In this document: positions 33,861-44,279 of the stretch, one piece after another | Position numbering within the stretch: position 1 is the first letter of the stretch | Layout of the letters: every line of letters begins with the position of its first letter | Source: Cricetomys ansorgei | Lineage: Eukaryota; Chordata; Mammalia; Rodentia; Nesomyidae | NCBI GenBank assembly: GCA_026225945.1 | Contig: JAMJFZ010001815.1 | Span: 2,977,501 to 3,041,500, forward strand | DNA length: 64,000 bases | Direction: 5' to 3' | Notes under the pieces: model-generated | Database searches by the model: none | What the model saw: the letters and a program-made list of their open reading frames with translations, nothing else | Told to the model about the DNA's origin: nothing | Made by a program: the position numbers and the translations under genes

Positions 33861-34413
33861 TGTAGGTTTCTCGGACCCGCACGGGAACCACCGATCTGCC
33901 ATGGGGGCTGGGTTCCCCTGCACATGCCGGCCCAGGCCTCTCTCTTTGGCCAGGAGTGTGAGGGCCGGGGTTTGAGTAGCAGGGAAGCGACCGGGGCATG
34001 AGGAATTTCTGACCACCACGGCCTGAGAATAGGGGACAAGACACGAAAGGAAGCCTCAGGAGTCGTATCTGGTGGATGACGATCTCGTTTATTGGCGGAA
34101 ATTCCCTTTTATATATCTTTCCCCAAAGGAGACTGGGTCCCGGTACTCTAGGTGGGGAAGTCCCATTAGCATGGGGCAGGGCGGGCACCTGGCCTCATGG
34201 TCTTTGCAGGGACAAAGACAGAGGGAGGTATCAGGGACAGGGCAGACAATACAATACACTTGCCAGGTTATTTTCCTTTTTGCTCCTGTGAATAGCTAGA
34301 ATCCCTCCAGGGCTAAAAGAGAAGGAGCTTGCAAAGCGTCCTGCTAGCCCACCTGGCGGGAGCGAGGCGCTTTTTAGCGGCTTCAACCACTCTTCAACCC
34401 CAGAGGTCCCACA
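33861..34413 (-). mobile_element. solo ERV LTR, 553 bp, with 6-bp duplication
   Basis: Read on the plus strand it starts TGTAGGTTTCTCGG and ends GAGGTCCCACA, giving TG...CA ends on the minus strand as well. GTGATC flanks it on both sides (33855-33860 and 34414-34419). On the minus strand a TATA box (ATATAAAAGGG at 34104-34114) is followed within about 10 bp by a poly(A) signal CCAATAAACG (34086-34095), then about 225 bp to the 3' end. Size, ends and 6-bp duplication fit a class II (ERVK-type) LTR. No gag, pol or env is present, as expected of an LTR left by recombination between two LTRs. The low decay of the ends suggests a fairly young insertion. Confidence 0.92.
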
Positions 34414-34419
34414 GTGATC

Positions 34420-35379
34420 TTGTCCATCTTTACTCTGCATTTTACAAGTTGAACCACTTCTTACTCTAGTAGACCTACCTGCCTTCGACCGTGGCCTCTG
34501 AGTTTTGGAAAGTGCAATCTGGAAGTATCTTTTATGATGTTGTGAAAGATGGGCAAGTGTCACATCAAGACCAGTTCTCCCTGGCATGCCTGGGCCTGAT
34601 CACAACCAAGAGTCCCAGGCGCTGCAGTTCCTTCCCACCAGTGGCTGCTCCAGCAAGTGGGGTGTGAATGTCAGGCGGGCTGCCTGCTCATTGCCTCCCA
34701 CCCATCCCCACAGCTATATGCCTGAGCCTGCTTGTAGCAAGAAGGATACTACACAAGGATGCTACTCACGGAGACACACCAAACCTCAGGGAATGAGAGC
34801 CTCTTATTAGAGGAATTTACATCTATCGAGAAACGTCCATTGATAATCTGATCTCCTGCTTTTCTTTCTTGAAGAAGCCAAGGAGACATCTTGGCTCATC
34901 AATCTCATCAATCTCATTGGAAGGGAGACAGTAAGACTCATTTCAGAGAGATGTTACTCCGTATCTGAGGGAGCAGGGGCGTGGTCTGAGTAGACAGGTC
35001 TAGCTGGGTTTCTCCTTCAGAGACCCTTGTCCAATCACAGTTTTGCTTGGTAGTCACTATGGCGTTACACTTGTTATTCTCTTGCAAATTTGTCCTTGGT
35101 TACAGGATATCACAGCTAAGTATAGAGAAGGGGGAGGAGATACCTAGTTTCTCTCCACTCTACTTGAGCCCTCAAAACTCACAGATCCTTTTGGAAGGAT
35201 CCCTCCTCATGAGGGCACTCAAATTCCTGGTCCTTGGACTGGCTCCTTCCAAGAGAAGCCCTCCACCTGACTTTCTTAGCCCCAAGTCTTTCTGAGTTCC
35301 TTCCCAACCCCTAGCCCCTGCAGGCTGATCTCAGAATGGAAGTCCCTGCATTGTATGTGAGCTAATCTTTCTCATGTCC
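34420..35379. other. sequence without a recognised feature
   Basis: No gene recognised. A small direct repeat (CATCAATCT three times) is at 34897-34918. This stretch may be further degraded LTR-type sequence leading into family R copy 3. Confidence 0.35.
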
Positions 35380-35960
35380 ACCAGGACCAACATCACAACA
35401 GACACAGTAACAAGAGCAAAGCACATAAACACGTTTGATCTCAGTTCTCCGTGACACAGGAGTCTGTAGACTGAAGACGCGGAGGCTACCCGTGTCTATG
35501 CTGAGCTCCACCATGCACAGGTGGAAATGTGACTGGATGAAGAGGTCTGAGGGAAATGGGAGTGGAGTGGGGGGAAAACCAGTCAGGCCGGGGTGCTCAG
35601 GTTCTCAATGACCTCCCTGTACAGCTTTCTTCCCTCCAAGGGAAGGATCCCGGAAGGAGTAGGATCTCCCTGACTGAGGGTCTTACGAGCTATTGAATAA
35701 GGCAGGCTAGAGAACGCCTTTATGACTGATTTTAACACTGAAATGCCAGGAAGAGTGAGTGTGGTTACTTTTAGGTTTGATGGCTGCATTTAGGGGAACA
35801 GAAAGTGGTTCTGATTTCTATAACTCACTTTGGGGAAGACGAATTGCACTGTTTGTGGTCTACCTCAGAGTGGAGTGAGCGGTGAGAGCCAGGAAGGCAG
35901 CACAAGCATAGAGACTGCCTTCTGAGGCCCTTGCTTTGAAGTATCACTTTGTGAATCCCA
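35380..35960 (+). repeat. LTR-like family R, copy 3 (diverged)
   Basis: Shared blocks: TTTGATCTCAGTTCTCCGTG near 35434, 'AAATGTGACTGGATG' near 35525 and TGATTTCTATAACTCACTTT near 35812, each matched in one or more of the other copies. The most diverged of the four. Confidence 0.4.
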
Positions 35961-36340
35961 ACACCCCATCAGCTGGTGGATTCAGGGGCAGGAAATCAGA
36001 GTTACCCCAGGAAAGGTTCAGACAGTCCCAGGGCTTTGGCACTCCAATTCAGGAAGACAGTTTAGAGGCCTCAGGCCCACGCTCCATTTTTGGGTTTGTA
36101 CCCAGGACACAACTGTTTACAATTGCCGCAGACCCTTCTTCGTGACAGTCATCTCACAGGAATGCTTTAAAAACCCAACCCATTCTATGCCTCAGACCAG
36201 ATCACAGGGATAAAAATGGCTTCCAGAGATGTGTCCCAGTGGGTAGCACTTTTAGTCTGGATCCAGGATTGCCACAACCCACCATTGAATCCACAGACGC
36301 AGAAGGTGAAGTTGTAGAGAGCTGATCCAAGGCATCCTGT

Positions 36341-36423
36341 TGTGGAAGTTTATTTTTAGTTATGTATAAAATGATTGTTTTGTGCACTGTTGGGTGAGGG
36401 GCAGCGTAGGTCTTGGCATTTTG
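36341..36423 (+). mobile_element. LTR family T, truncated 5' copy
   Basis: Begins TGTGGAAGTTTATTTTTAG and continues TTATGTATAAAATGATTG and 'CTGTTGGGTGAGGGGCAGC', matching the first 80 bp of the LTRs at 46305 and 52206. It then stops and runs into an unrelated repeat tail. Confidence 0.75.
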
Positions 36424-36500
36424 AAACAGTTCATCAACTGGGGACTAAGCTAGCAAATATATGAGCCTATTGGGCTATTTTCATTCACACCACCCCAGGA
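36424..36500 (+). mobile_element. tail of the 30698-type rodent repeat
   Basis: AAATATATGAGCCTATTGGG and 'CTATTTTCATTCACACCACC' match the 3' end of the repeat at 30698-31052. It abuts the truncated LTR at 36341-36423. Confidence 0.6.
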
Positions 36501-37400
36501 AGTAGCTGAACTTCCCAAGATGGTGTTTGCTTGGCTCAGGAGACTGTCACTCATGACATGCAAGTGATTGAGATGGTTTTCCTCCTGCTAGACTGTCTGA
36601 TAGCAGTTTATTTGGAGCCTATCCTAACAGCATGGGGGCAGCCATTTTCCTCACCTCTATAATTTACCCAGTTTGCTCTTGTTGAGTAGGAAGGTGGTGT
36701 ATAGTTTTTCCTGACAGGACAGGATGGTCCTTGGGAGCTATCTGCCCACACTCCCTGGTTGCAGTAGGACAAATTCCCCAAGCCTATCCTCTGTGGGAAC
36801 TTGGCAGCCAGTGCCAGTTATACAGCCTAGGGAGTGAGTGGGGACAGAGGGCATGAGATGCCGTTGCTGCCTGCTCATAGTTTGGAAACTTAAGGCGACT
36901 GAGGAGTTAGTCTTCTCTTTCTTCTGCCGTACGGGATCTTTAATAAAAGAACTCCAGTAAACCCTGTTTCCGTTCCACACAAAATCACTATAATCACGGA
37001 CGACAAAGAAGACATGCCTTTCTGAGAATGTATTCCAGTCCACAGCCAAACACATGCCTCCTTCTGTGCTTTCTAGAACACGTACCCGGGCAAATGCCCT
37101 TGTCCTCCTAAGCTTCAGAAGGAAGGTCAGTGCACTCTTTCCAAGAGCGAGCACCAGACACCAGGCTTTCCCTCCTGAGCCCACAGAGGTGTTCCTGTTT
37201 CCCTGGGGAAGTGCCCTCCAGCTCCTGTGCCAGATGTCTACCCACTCCAGTGAAGCATATAGCCCCGGGCTACACACTGGGAGGTTCTGGCCCTAAAAGC
37301 CTCCCCCTCCCTACACCCCTGTTTTGGCTGCTCTTGGATTGCTAGGATACATGTGAAGTCTGGGATGCCCTTGAGGCAGGCAGGACAAACGGGGACGTGC
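36501..37400. other. unique sequence upstream of the candidate promoter
   Basis: Repeat-poor. A minus-strand frame of 179 codons spans 36738-37277. Its product resembles nothing I recognise, has no signal peptide or repeated domain, and reads away from the candidate promoter. Overlapping plus-strand frames argue for chance. Confidence 0.4.
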
Positions 37401-37545
37401 ACAGCAGCCCCTTCCCAACTGGGGGCTGAGTCTTCTTCTATTCAGAGACCAAAAAAGGATCACAGGAGCCACCATCAGGCTCTTATCTGCTGGGTTGGGC
37501 CAGTGGACATGCCTTATTTATAGCGCTGCTGACAAAAGCCCATGA
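37401..37545 (+). promoter_or_regulatory. candidate muscle-type promoter (CArG, GATA, MEF2/TATA)
   Basis: In order: a perfect CArG box CCAAAAAAGG at 37449-37458 (serum response factor site), a GATA site CTTATCT at 37482-37488, and TTATTTATAG at 37514-37523. The last is a perfect MEF2 consensus (YTAWWWWTAR) and also TATA-like; on the minus strand it reads TATAAATA. A CArG box about 65 bp upstream of a TATA/MEF2 element is the layout of several striated and smooth muscle promoters (established for actin-type genes). Rightward orientation is inferred from the CArG position and the splice donor downstream. The gene it would drive is not visible in this window. Confidence 0.4.
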
Positions 37546-37643
37546 CAGTGGGGGAATTCAATGAGGCACACAGCCTGCGCAGTGGAGGCGCTCGTCCCCA
37601 CTGGTCGGGTTGCAGGGCAGAAGGAAGGACTCTGAAGCCACAG
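37546..37643 (+). other. putative non-coding first exon with splice donor
   Basis: From the expected start site about 25-30 bp after the TATA-like element to a consensus 5' splice site CAG|GTAAGG at 37641-37649. About 98 nt, G-rich, with local CpGs (CTGCGCAGTGGAGGCGCTCG at 37578-37597) and no ATG in a long open frame, so it would be 5' untranslated. No matching coding exon downstream was recognised. The start is inferred, not seen. Confidence 0.3.
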
Positions 37644-37989
37644 GTAAGGATCATATTTACTTAGTCTTTTTCTTTTCATGCCCATCAGTTCCAGTGCATA
37701 TTTGAGTCATACTTAGATACCAACTGTGCTTACATTGCTTTGTGCTCGGTGCAAAAGGAGTGTCCCAGACCCCGGTAGGCACTGGGTCCTCCGGGACCCC
37801 AGCTTCCCAAAGGGCTGCACAGATACCTTCTCGGATGCTGAGAACAGCCAGAGTTCCTCCTCACCTTGACCTCCCTCCATGGGAACCAGAACAGAAAGCC
37901 AGAAGAGCTTTTAAAAGAGAAAGAGAAGGAGGAAGAAAAGTTCTAGCGTAAACACAGGATAGGGTCAAGCCTCAGTGTCGTTGACCCCG

Positions 37990-38600
37990 CCTCCCCTCCC
38001 CATCCCACTATTTCCGGAAGGCGTGGCTGGGAAGGCCAATTACTGATGTGTCTGATTACTCTGGGAAAGCACGTTTATACGAGATGACGTACATGCTACG
38101 GCGGATAGTCTGAAAGTCCAGAGTTACTGTGCACTTTAAGGGAAATGTGTGCGTATATTACTGTTTCTTGCAGCTAAGACACACAGGGCCGAGTGATAAT
38201 CTGGCAGGTTGCGTAACGTTCTCAATATTGATAAAGTGACGCAGAGGGCAGTCAGTGTGGCATATGCAAACATCTTTTGCCAGGCTCCATGTGATGCATT
38301 TTATCATAATTTAAAAAAAAAATTCTCATCCCAGGTTGTTTTTTGATTTTTTTAATTCTGAAGCCCAAACATAGACTCCATGCTCAAGTTTTAGGCTGAT
38401 ACAATTTTATCTCCCAGGTGCCGTTTATAGATTTGTTGTGGCTATTTACTTGTTTCTCAAGAAATGTGAATTGGATTCTGTGTTATTATTAGGCCAATGA
38501 TCGACTGGACTGTGGTGGTGGGACCTATCTTACCTTACAAAAGCCCTTGTTCTTTATCGAGGAGACAAGTAATTAGTTCAAATCATTAACACTCTAGGAG
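37990..38600. promoter_or_regulatory. conserved-looking non-repeat block
   Basis: About 600 bp without SINEs or simple repeats, rich in motifs often kept in enhancers: GGCCAATTAC, AGATGACGTACATG (CRE-like), ATTGATAAAGTGACGC, CATATGCAAAC, CCTTGTTCTTTATC (Sox-like) and AAGTAATTAG (homeodomain-like). It retains several CpGs. Its position 350-950 bp into the putative first intron fits an intronic enhancer. Function is inferred only. Confidence 0.25.
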
Positions 38601-38632
38601 CTTTTTCTAATATTTGAAAAAGATCATAGACT

Positions 38633-38835
38633 TGGAGAGCGGGCCTAGTGGTTAAGAGTCCTTGCTGCTCTTCCAAAGGACTGGAGTATGAATCCCAACA
38701 GCCACCTCACAGGCAAGTGTAACCTCGGCTTTAGGGGAGTCTAACACCCTGCTGGCCTCTGTGGATCAACATGTACATGGTAGCACACGCACACAGGAAT
38801 ACATACAGACACATGCACATACACAAAAATCAACA
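38633..38835 (+). mobile_element. B2-family SINE
   Basis: TTGGAGAGCGGGCCTAGTGG, 'TTAAGAGTCCTTGCTGC', 'GAATCCCAACAGCCACC' and a CA-rich 3' part ending ACACAAAAATC. The pol III A and B boxes of the tRNA-derived head are recognisable but mutated. Confidence 0.85.
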
Positions 38836-38865
38836 ATGAGATAAATGTTTTCCAAAACCGGAGAA

Positions 38866-38937
38866 ACTAGGCATCAAATCCAGGACCTTGTGCGTGCTTA
38901 GCAATTCTATTACCAAGCTAGACATACCCCAGCTTTA
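38866..38937 (-). mobile_element. ID-like tRNA-derived SINE
   Basis: ATCAAATCCAGGACCTTGTG, then CGTGCTTAGCAATTCTATTA and CATACCCCAGC is the reverse complement of an ID body. Confidence 0.65.
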
Positions 38938-38939
38938 GG

Positions 38940-39400
38940 AAAATATAATATTGAAAGTCTCTACTAAGAGCTGTGTGTTCTTGCAGTACAGGGTTCTCTG
39001 ACTGTCCAGACCTTACCTGTTGTTAAGCATATTTTGAACTTTTAGATTTCATCATCTTCCTTAGTGCTTCCAGAACTTTCCATCCAAGATTCTGAACCAC
39101 CTCATACTTTTCCTCAGTTCCCAAACCTAGAGTGCAGACACTTTTCTCTTTATCTCAAAATGCTCAGTACTTGGCATATGTGACCTTGGTATTGATTTTA
39201 AGTCTCCTTTCCCCACCAAAATAGGAGATAAAACTATATTCTTAGTGTTTATATTTCCCTTTGGTTTTTCTTAACCGTACAAATAATGTTTATTTGTTAT
39301 ACAAAATACAGAGCAATAGAAAGCAGGACAACATGGGAAATTGTGTGCGGTTCTACTGAAGATAAGCATTTTTCCATTTTAACTGTCTCTTGTTTTAATT
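38940..39400. other. unique AT-rich sequence, no feature recognised
   Basis: No gene or repeat family recognised. Confidence 0.4.
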
Positions 39401-39405
39401 TAATT

Positions 39406-39510
39406 CTTGCTTGTGTATGTGTGTAATGTGTGTGATGTGATTGCACATATGTATACTCATTCACATGGGTGTGGCGTGCATGGGGCGTGGTGCAAGTGTG
39501 TGCATATATG
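39406..39510. repeat. degenerate TG-rich sequence
   Basis: Interrupted TG/TGTA units with 'GGGTGTGGCGTGCATGGGGC', probably the expanded 3' tail of the adjacent reverse-oriented B4-type SINE. Confidence 0.6.
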
Positions 39511-39752
39511 TGTGGAAGCCAGAAACTGACATCAGGATTTTTCCTTGATCACTCTACACTTGAATGAACTCATCAGTCCATCTAATCTAGCCAGCTGGCT
39601 CTGAGGACCTTCTGGCCCCACTTCCTAGCACTGGAACTGCTGGCTGGCGGCATGTCCACCAGCATTTACTCTGATGTTTGGGATCTGAACTCTGTTCCTC
39701 ATGCTTGTGCAGCAAGAACTTTACCCACTGAGCCGTCTCCCAGTTCCGTGTT
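39511..39752 (-). mobile_element. B4-type SINE (ID-B1 fusion)
   Basis: The plus strand carries the reversed order of B4: GAAGCCAGAAACTGACATCA, 'CCAGCTGGCTCTGAGG', 'GGGATCTGAACTCTGTTCCT', 'CATGCTTGTGCAGCAAG' and AACTTTACCCACTGAGCCG at the ID-like head. Well diverged. Confidence 0.65.
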
Positions 39753-39759
39753 GCCTCTT

Positions 39760-40317
39760 GGTTCTAGACAACCTTGCTGAGAAGAACAATCACTAATATA
39801 AACACAGTTTTCAAGGAGAAAAAGAGGTCCACAAGTCCCTTGGATTATATGTTCTTTCCACAATTGTTTTTGATTCATCTTAAAATACAGTAGCTGTTAT
39901 AATTTAAAAGGATCTGTCTTTATTTAATAACTATATAAATAGAAACTATAAATATAATCATGTTATATGATAACCCAATTTTTGTCTAATTTATGGTCCA
40001 CATGTCTTTACTGCCTACTTAAAATCCAATGTTTTGGAAACTATTTCTTTACATTCTTATGCTTCCTCTTAGTCCTTGTGTTAAAATATTGATAATGGTT
40101 GGGCAAATTGGGAGTCAAAAGCATAACTGGGGATTTGTCCAGACATTTTGTTAGACTGTACCAACTAGCTTCTAGGTCTGATGGGTCTGGGTTTCTACAC
40201 TATAGCCTTTTGAGTCATGCAGAACTCAACCACACCGTGCCTTTATTGCTATACCCTTCCCTCAAAAAAACTAAAAGCAAGCAAGCAAAAAAAAAAACAA
40301 AACAAAGCTATGTTTTA
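39760..40317. other. AT-rich unique sequence, no feature recognised
   Basis: No gene or repeat family recognised. A-rich runs of AAGC and AAAC type lie at 40266-40306. Confidence 0.4.
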
Positions 40318-40472
40318 ACTTTTTTTTATTTTAAGCATTATGATCATTGCGTGTATGTGAGTACCCACGTGTCACAGCATGCCTGTGGAAGTCACAGCAC
40401 AAGTCTCTGGAGTCTGTTCTCCATTTCACTTTTACATGGATTCTGGGATTGGACTCAGTAGATCATTACTTT
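40318..40472 (-). mobile_element. B2-family (B3-type) SINE, truncated
   Basis: TTTTTTTATTTTAAGCATTA, 'GTGTATGTGAGTACCCACGT', 'GTGGAAGTCACAG' and GATTCTGGGATTGGACTCAG are the reverse of a B3-type 3' half. The tRNA-derived head is missing or unrecognisable. Confidence 0.6.
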
Positions 40473-40604
40473 TTCCCCATTGTGTCAAACTGCGAGTAAA
40501 AAAACAGAAAAGAACAAAAAGAAGCTGTGGGGGTCTACTACGTAACAGACGGACTTCCTGGATGTGGTATCTTAAAAGTGAAAAGTAGTAAAGATACACG
40601 TTTT

Positions 40605-40666
40605 CATTTTTTTGGGCTGGAAATTGAATATAGGCCACCGTAGTGCTAAGCAAAAAAAAAAAAAAT
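40605..40666 (-). mobile_element. ID-like SINE fragment
   Basis: TTTTGGGCTGGAAATTGAAT followed by ATAGGCCACCGTAGTGCTAA resembles the reverse of an ID 3' half, and a poly(A) run follows on the plus strand. Confidence 0.4.
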
Positions 40667-40841
40667 TTTTAATCAAATGTGAATTTCAAAGTGGGTTTTG
40701 AAATTTGGTGTTTCATTTGCCTTTAAAAGTTGTATTTCAGAGAGAACAGGAATAAAAATTAATCCAACGTGAGATTTTTTTTCTTATAATTTTAAAAATA
40801 ATTTTAAAAGTCAAACCAAAAGCCATATAAGCCAATGACAT

Positions 40842-41010
40842 ATGTGTCTGAGTTTGGCTTCTGTTGCTGTGAAGAACACCATGGCCAAAAGCATCTTGGG
40901 AGGCCTGGGTTTATTTCTGCTCACAGCTTACAGTCCATCATGAAGGGAAGCCGGGTAGGAACTGAAGCAGGGGCCCCAGAGGAGATCTGCCTACAGGCTT
41001 GCTTGGCCTG
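40842..41010 (+). mobile_element. rodent interspersed repeat, 5' part
   Basis: TTCTGTTGCTGTGAAGAACA, 'CCATGGCCAAAAGCATCTTG', 'CAGCTTACAGTCCATCATGA' and AGGGAAGCCGGGTAGG match the left half of the common rodent repeat whose ends are also joined at 6950-7114. Confidence 0.65.
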
Positions 41011-42254
41011 TAGGAAGTGGAGGTGGATTCTTGAGTACTTTGAACATAGCAGTGGGGAGGAATCTGACAGTTTGCAGTTTCTCTGAGGCCCAGAAACCCA
41101 ACATGTGTGTTTGAAGCCTAATGGGCCACTGTACAGTTGTTTGTGCCCCGCATGGTGGCTCCTAAGGAGACCTGTTAGACCCTAGTGGATTCAGGAGGCA
41201 CAGAGCAGTGAGTGGGACAGCCACAGTGCGGGCAGCATGAGTCTGAACAGAAACTGAGAATGCCACCTCCCCGCCTGTGGAAACTTCATGCCCCCCCTCC
41301 AGTGCCCTTCCCCTCCCGGCCTGAACTTGGGTACGGTGTATTTACCTTTCTCAGTCAGACTCAGGGCTGGCACAGTGACTCACCAACTGCCTAGCAAATG
41401 TTTGCGGAACTAAACTGTATGGTCAATGTATACTTAAGAGTTCTGGGAGTACTGAAAACTGAAGTGAAAAAAAAAGAAAACTAGAAGCTTTCTCTCGGCT
41501 GATACTTTCTCCTTTTGCCATGTTGACTGTTTAACAGGCTTGATGTTCATTCCCTGACACTTCTGTACACAGAACAAGAACGTGATGCTTAGAATAATGT
41601 TTTAAATGGCATTTTATTGGGCACTGAATACCAATATTTGATGATGATGTTCCCTTAAGTAGATCATCTGACCTGGAATTCTCGTTCTCCACAGTGTGGG
41701 GCCAGTGTGTGGAGGGGCAGGGGAGTGGTGCTGAATAAACTCTGAAGTCTATGAGTTCCCTTTCTGAGCAATCATCTAACTTTTAGCCACAGTCTTTTAA
41801 ATATTTTAGTAGACATGTTTTTCTCTTTAAGTACAATTCAAGAAACAAAAAAAGCAAGTGAGACAGCATAGTCCTTATTTCAAAGCCAATTTTAATTATA
41901 TTGAATGGAGGCCTGCTGGTCAAGTGTTATTCTCTTCCAACCCCAGAGTCAAAAGACAGGTGGCAGTCAGCTGAAGCCAGTGAAAGAATGATGAAATTAC
42001 AACTCACAAAGCTAAGAGAGTTGACATGTACACAGGCAAACTTCATTTTAGGTGCCTCTTTCTTTGCCCCTACAAACCGAAAATGCAAAAAAATCCTGTA
42101 AGGAGGTGCAAATTTGTTGCCACTCAAATTAACCACCATTGGCAAGTATCCTTGAGGGGAAGAAATAGTCCCTATCCCCATGAATCCTGGCACACACTTC
42201 CAGATGGAAGATGTAGAGAAATATTTAATCTTTAATCTGGCAGCATGGCTGCTC
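41011..42254. other. unique sequence, no feature recognised
   Basis: No repeat or gene recognised. Short frames on both strands overlap without pattern. Confidence 0.4.
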
Positions 42255-42660
42255 TCGGGTAGAAAGAATGTTGGTACACACCTTTAATCCCAGTGTTCAG
42301 AAAGATTTAATCCCAGCACTTGGGAGACAGGAGGTGGAGTTCTGAAGGAGTCAGTATCAGATGGGAAGTGACATCTGAGATAAGTCAGACTGAAGGGCAG
42401 GGAAAGTGGCAAATCAGAGGAAGAGTTGACAGAGTGAGTCAAAGTAAGTACACATCCAACTCTCATGATAGAAAAGGAGGCTCTCAGCCCAGAGAGGAGT
42501 CAGTTAGAGAGGCAGAGAGAGGAGTGTGAGCAAGGAGTCAGTTCCAGAGGCGTTATGAAGCAGGCAGTCAGAGGTTAAGGCAGAGAGGCTGACTGGAACA
42601 GCAAGCAGTATGAAGCAGTCAGTGTGGGGACAAGGCAGCAGCAGAACATCTTCAAATTTC
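42255..42660 (-). repeat. inverted copy of the 28840-29660 dispersed repeat
   Basis: The plus strand is the reverse complement of the right half of that repeat: CACCTTTAATCCCAGTGTTC, 'AGTGACATCTGAGATAAGTC' (reverse of ...ATCTCAGATGTCACTT...), 'GGCAAATCAGAGGAAGAG' and AACTCTCATGATAGAAAAGG, in reversed order with the same spacing. The far end holds GTCAGTTCC/GCAGTCAG sub-repeats equivalent to the AACTGACT units. Confidence 0.75.
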
Positions 42661-43958
42661 TTCTCAACATTGTCTTCTTACATCCATCTTGCACATCAGA
42701 AGGACCCTCGTGAGTGCATTCGATCCATCCAGATAATCCGAGACAATATCCTCATGTTATGACCTTTAACCACACGTGCAAAATCCCTTTCTCCGAGTAA
42801 GGCACAATGCCTACAGGTTCCAGGAATAGAATGTGTACATCTTAGGGGAGTGGCTCTGTGGCAGAGCGCCATCACGCTGAATGGTATGATGTCTTAAATC
42901 TGCCTTAGTTCGTTGGGTAATATCCTCCTCCCCTTTGTTAAAGAGATGTGAGATGTGCTGGAGCCTGGCTCAGGGTTCTCATGAGATGCTGCGCAGGGCA
43001 GATCACATCCCTGTGCTGCTCATCTGCGGTACAGGATGCCACCAACTCACAGTGCACTTTGAAAGTGGTTGCATCTCACCAAGGTTCTTTAAAATCATCA
43101 GTCTCACTGTATCCCCTAACATACGATTGAGACCACAGACATGTGATAAAAGTCAGTCTCAGGGAAAAATGAAGGGCCTGCTGGAGACAGGCTGAGCTGT
43201 ACTTCCATTCATCAGGAGCCAGGTGCCTCTGCAGAATGCGGGGAGCAGCAGGCAGACCTTGAATGCAGCCCAGTGCCAAGAGGATCCGGTGAGGTGAATC
43301 TCTTAACACCTGACAGTTGCCAACAGAAAGGCCGACCTAGCTCAGGGTTTTCCAGGGCATGCCAGGCCGAAGGTATTCAGGAAGACTACTACTCCAAGAC
43401 TAGACCAGCAGGGTGGCAGAGCAAGTTGATGTATAAGGACAAAGGAAAAGGCGGGCACAGCCATGTGTCTGCAGCAGTTGCTAGTGGCCCTGTCTAGAGC
43501 AGGTAATGACCTTCTGGTGTCAAAGTCAGGCTGCAGGATCTATGGGAATCTCAACCTCCAAAGACTGAAAAGAGTCCACAGGCAATTCCAAGGCTAACAA
43601 AGAAGATGATGCCCAAGATAGAAGTCTAATCTACTGGAGAGAGAGACATGCAAAGACAGGAGCTTATTTAAGTTAAAAAGTAGTATGTTTGAGGGTAAAC
43701 CAGGAGTCAGAGGCAAGCAGCAGTTGGCCAAACAGAGAAATTCATAGTGTGGCATTTGAAATTTTCCTTTGAAGGTCAAATTCTGGAATGTGCTGAAATA
43801 AACTGACAGTTGTCAGGTTAATAGGAGGGACACTGTAAATCCCAAATCCGGTCACTATTCACACAAAATTTGATTGGATTTAAGCAAGCTTTAATACTGC
43901 CCAGTGATGATGGAAGCTGTCCAGGATCACATGAAGATCCCCACTGAGATCCCTCTGT
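42661..43958. other. unique sequence, no feature recognised
   Basis: Frames up to 86 codons, no recognised product. A donor-like CAGGTAATG is at 43499-43507, but no matching acceptor-bounded exon is convincing. Confidence 0.4.
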
Positions 43959-44276
43959 TGTAGTCAGCTACTGTGCAGCTTCTCAAGAATGAAAAAGAGG
44001 CATTCTCATAGATGCAAACTGTCAGACCTCAGCAGAGGGAACCACTATCATGCGCCATCCTGGACAGTGGAACCCTGAGCCTCTCATCTCAGCGGTTTTA
44101 TTGATCCCTAAGTTCCTCAGATGTTCTGTTGATACCATGTGCAGATCATGAACAATCAAACATCTCTTACATAAAGCAACACCTGCAGACAATACAAATG
44201 CCAAAGCTTAGGCAGTCCTTCACCCAACAGGGCACAAAACAACCATTTTAAACATAACTAAAAATAAACTTCTATA
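43959..44276 (-). mobile_element. solo LTR, family T, copy 2
   Basis: Reverse-oriented relative of the LTRs at 46305 and 52206. On the minus strand it runs from an A/T-rich start (AGAAGTTTATTTTTAGTTAT) through 'GTTGGGTGAAGGACTGCC', 'TTGTATTGTCTGCAGGTGTT', a poly(A) signal ATCAATAAAACC (plus positions 44095-44106) to an end CTGACTACA. The flanks do not give a clean duplication, so the ends are approximate. Confidence 0.75.
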
Positions 44277-44279
44277 ACC

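Noticed and set aside
36738..37277. Minus-strand frame of 179 codons
   Set aside because: No recognisable family, overlapped by plus-strand frames, not linked to splice signals. Probably chance in GC-moderate unique DNA.
37514..37523. Leftward promoter using TATAAATA on the minus strand
   Set aside because: The TATA reads better on the minus strand, but the CArG and GATA sites would then lie downstream of the start, and the consensus splice donor lies on the plus strand to the right. Not excluded, only less likely.
42838..42882. ID-like fragment (GTGGCTCTGTGGCAGAGCGC)
   Set aside because: Only about 25 bp resemble the ID A-box region, with no B box following.
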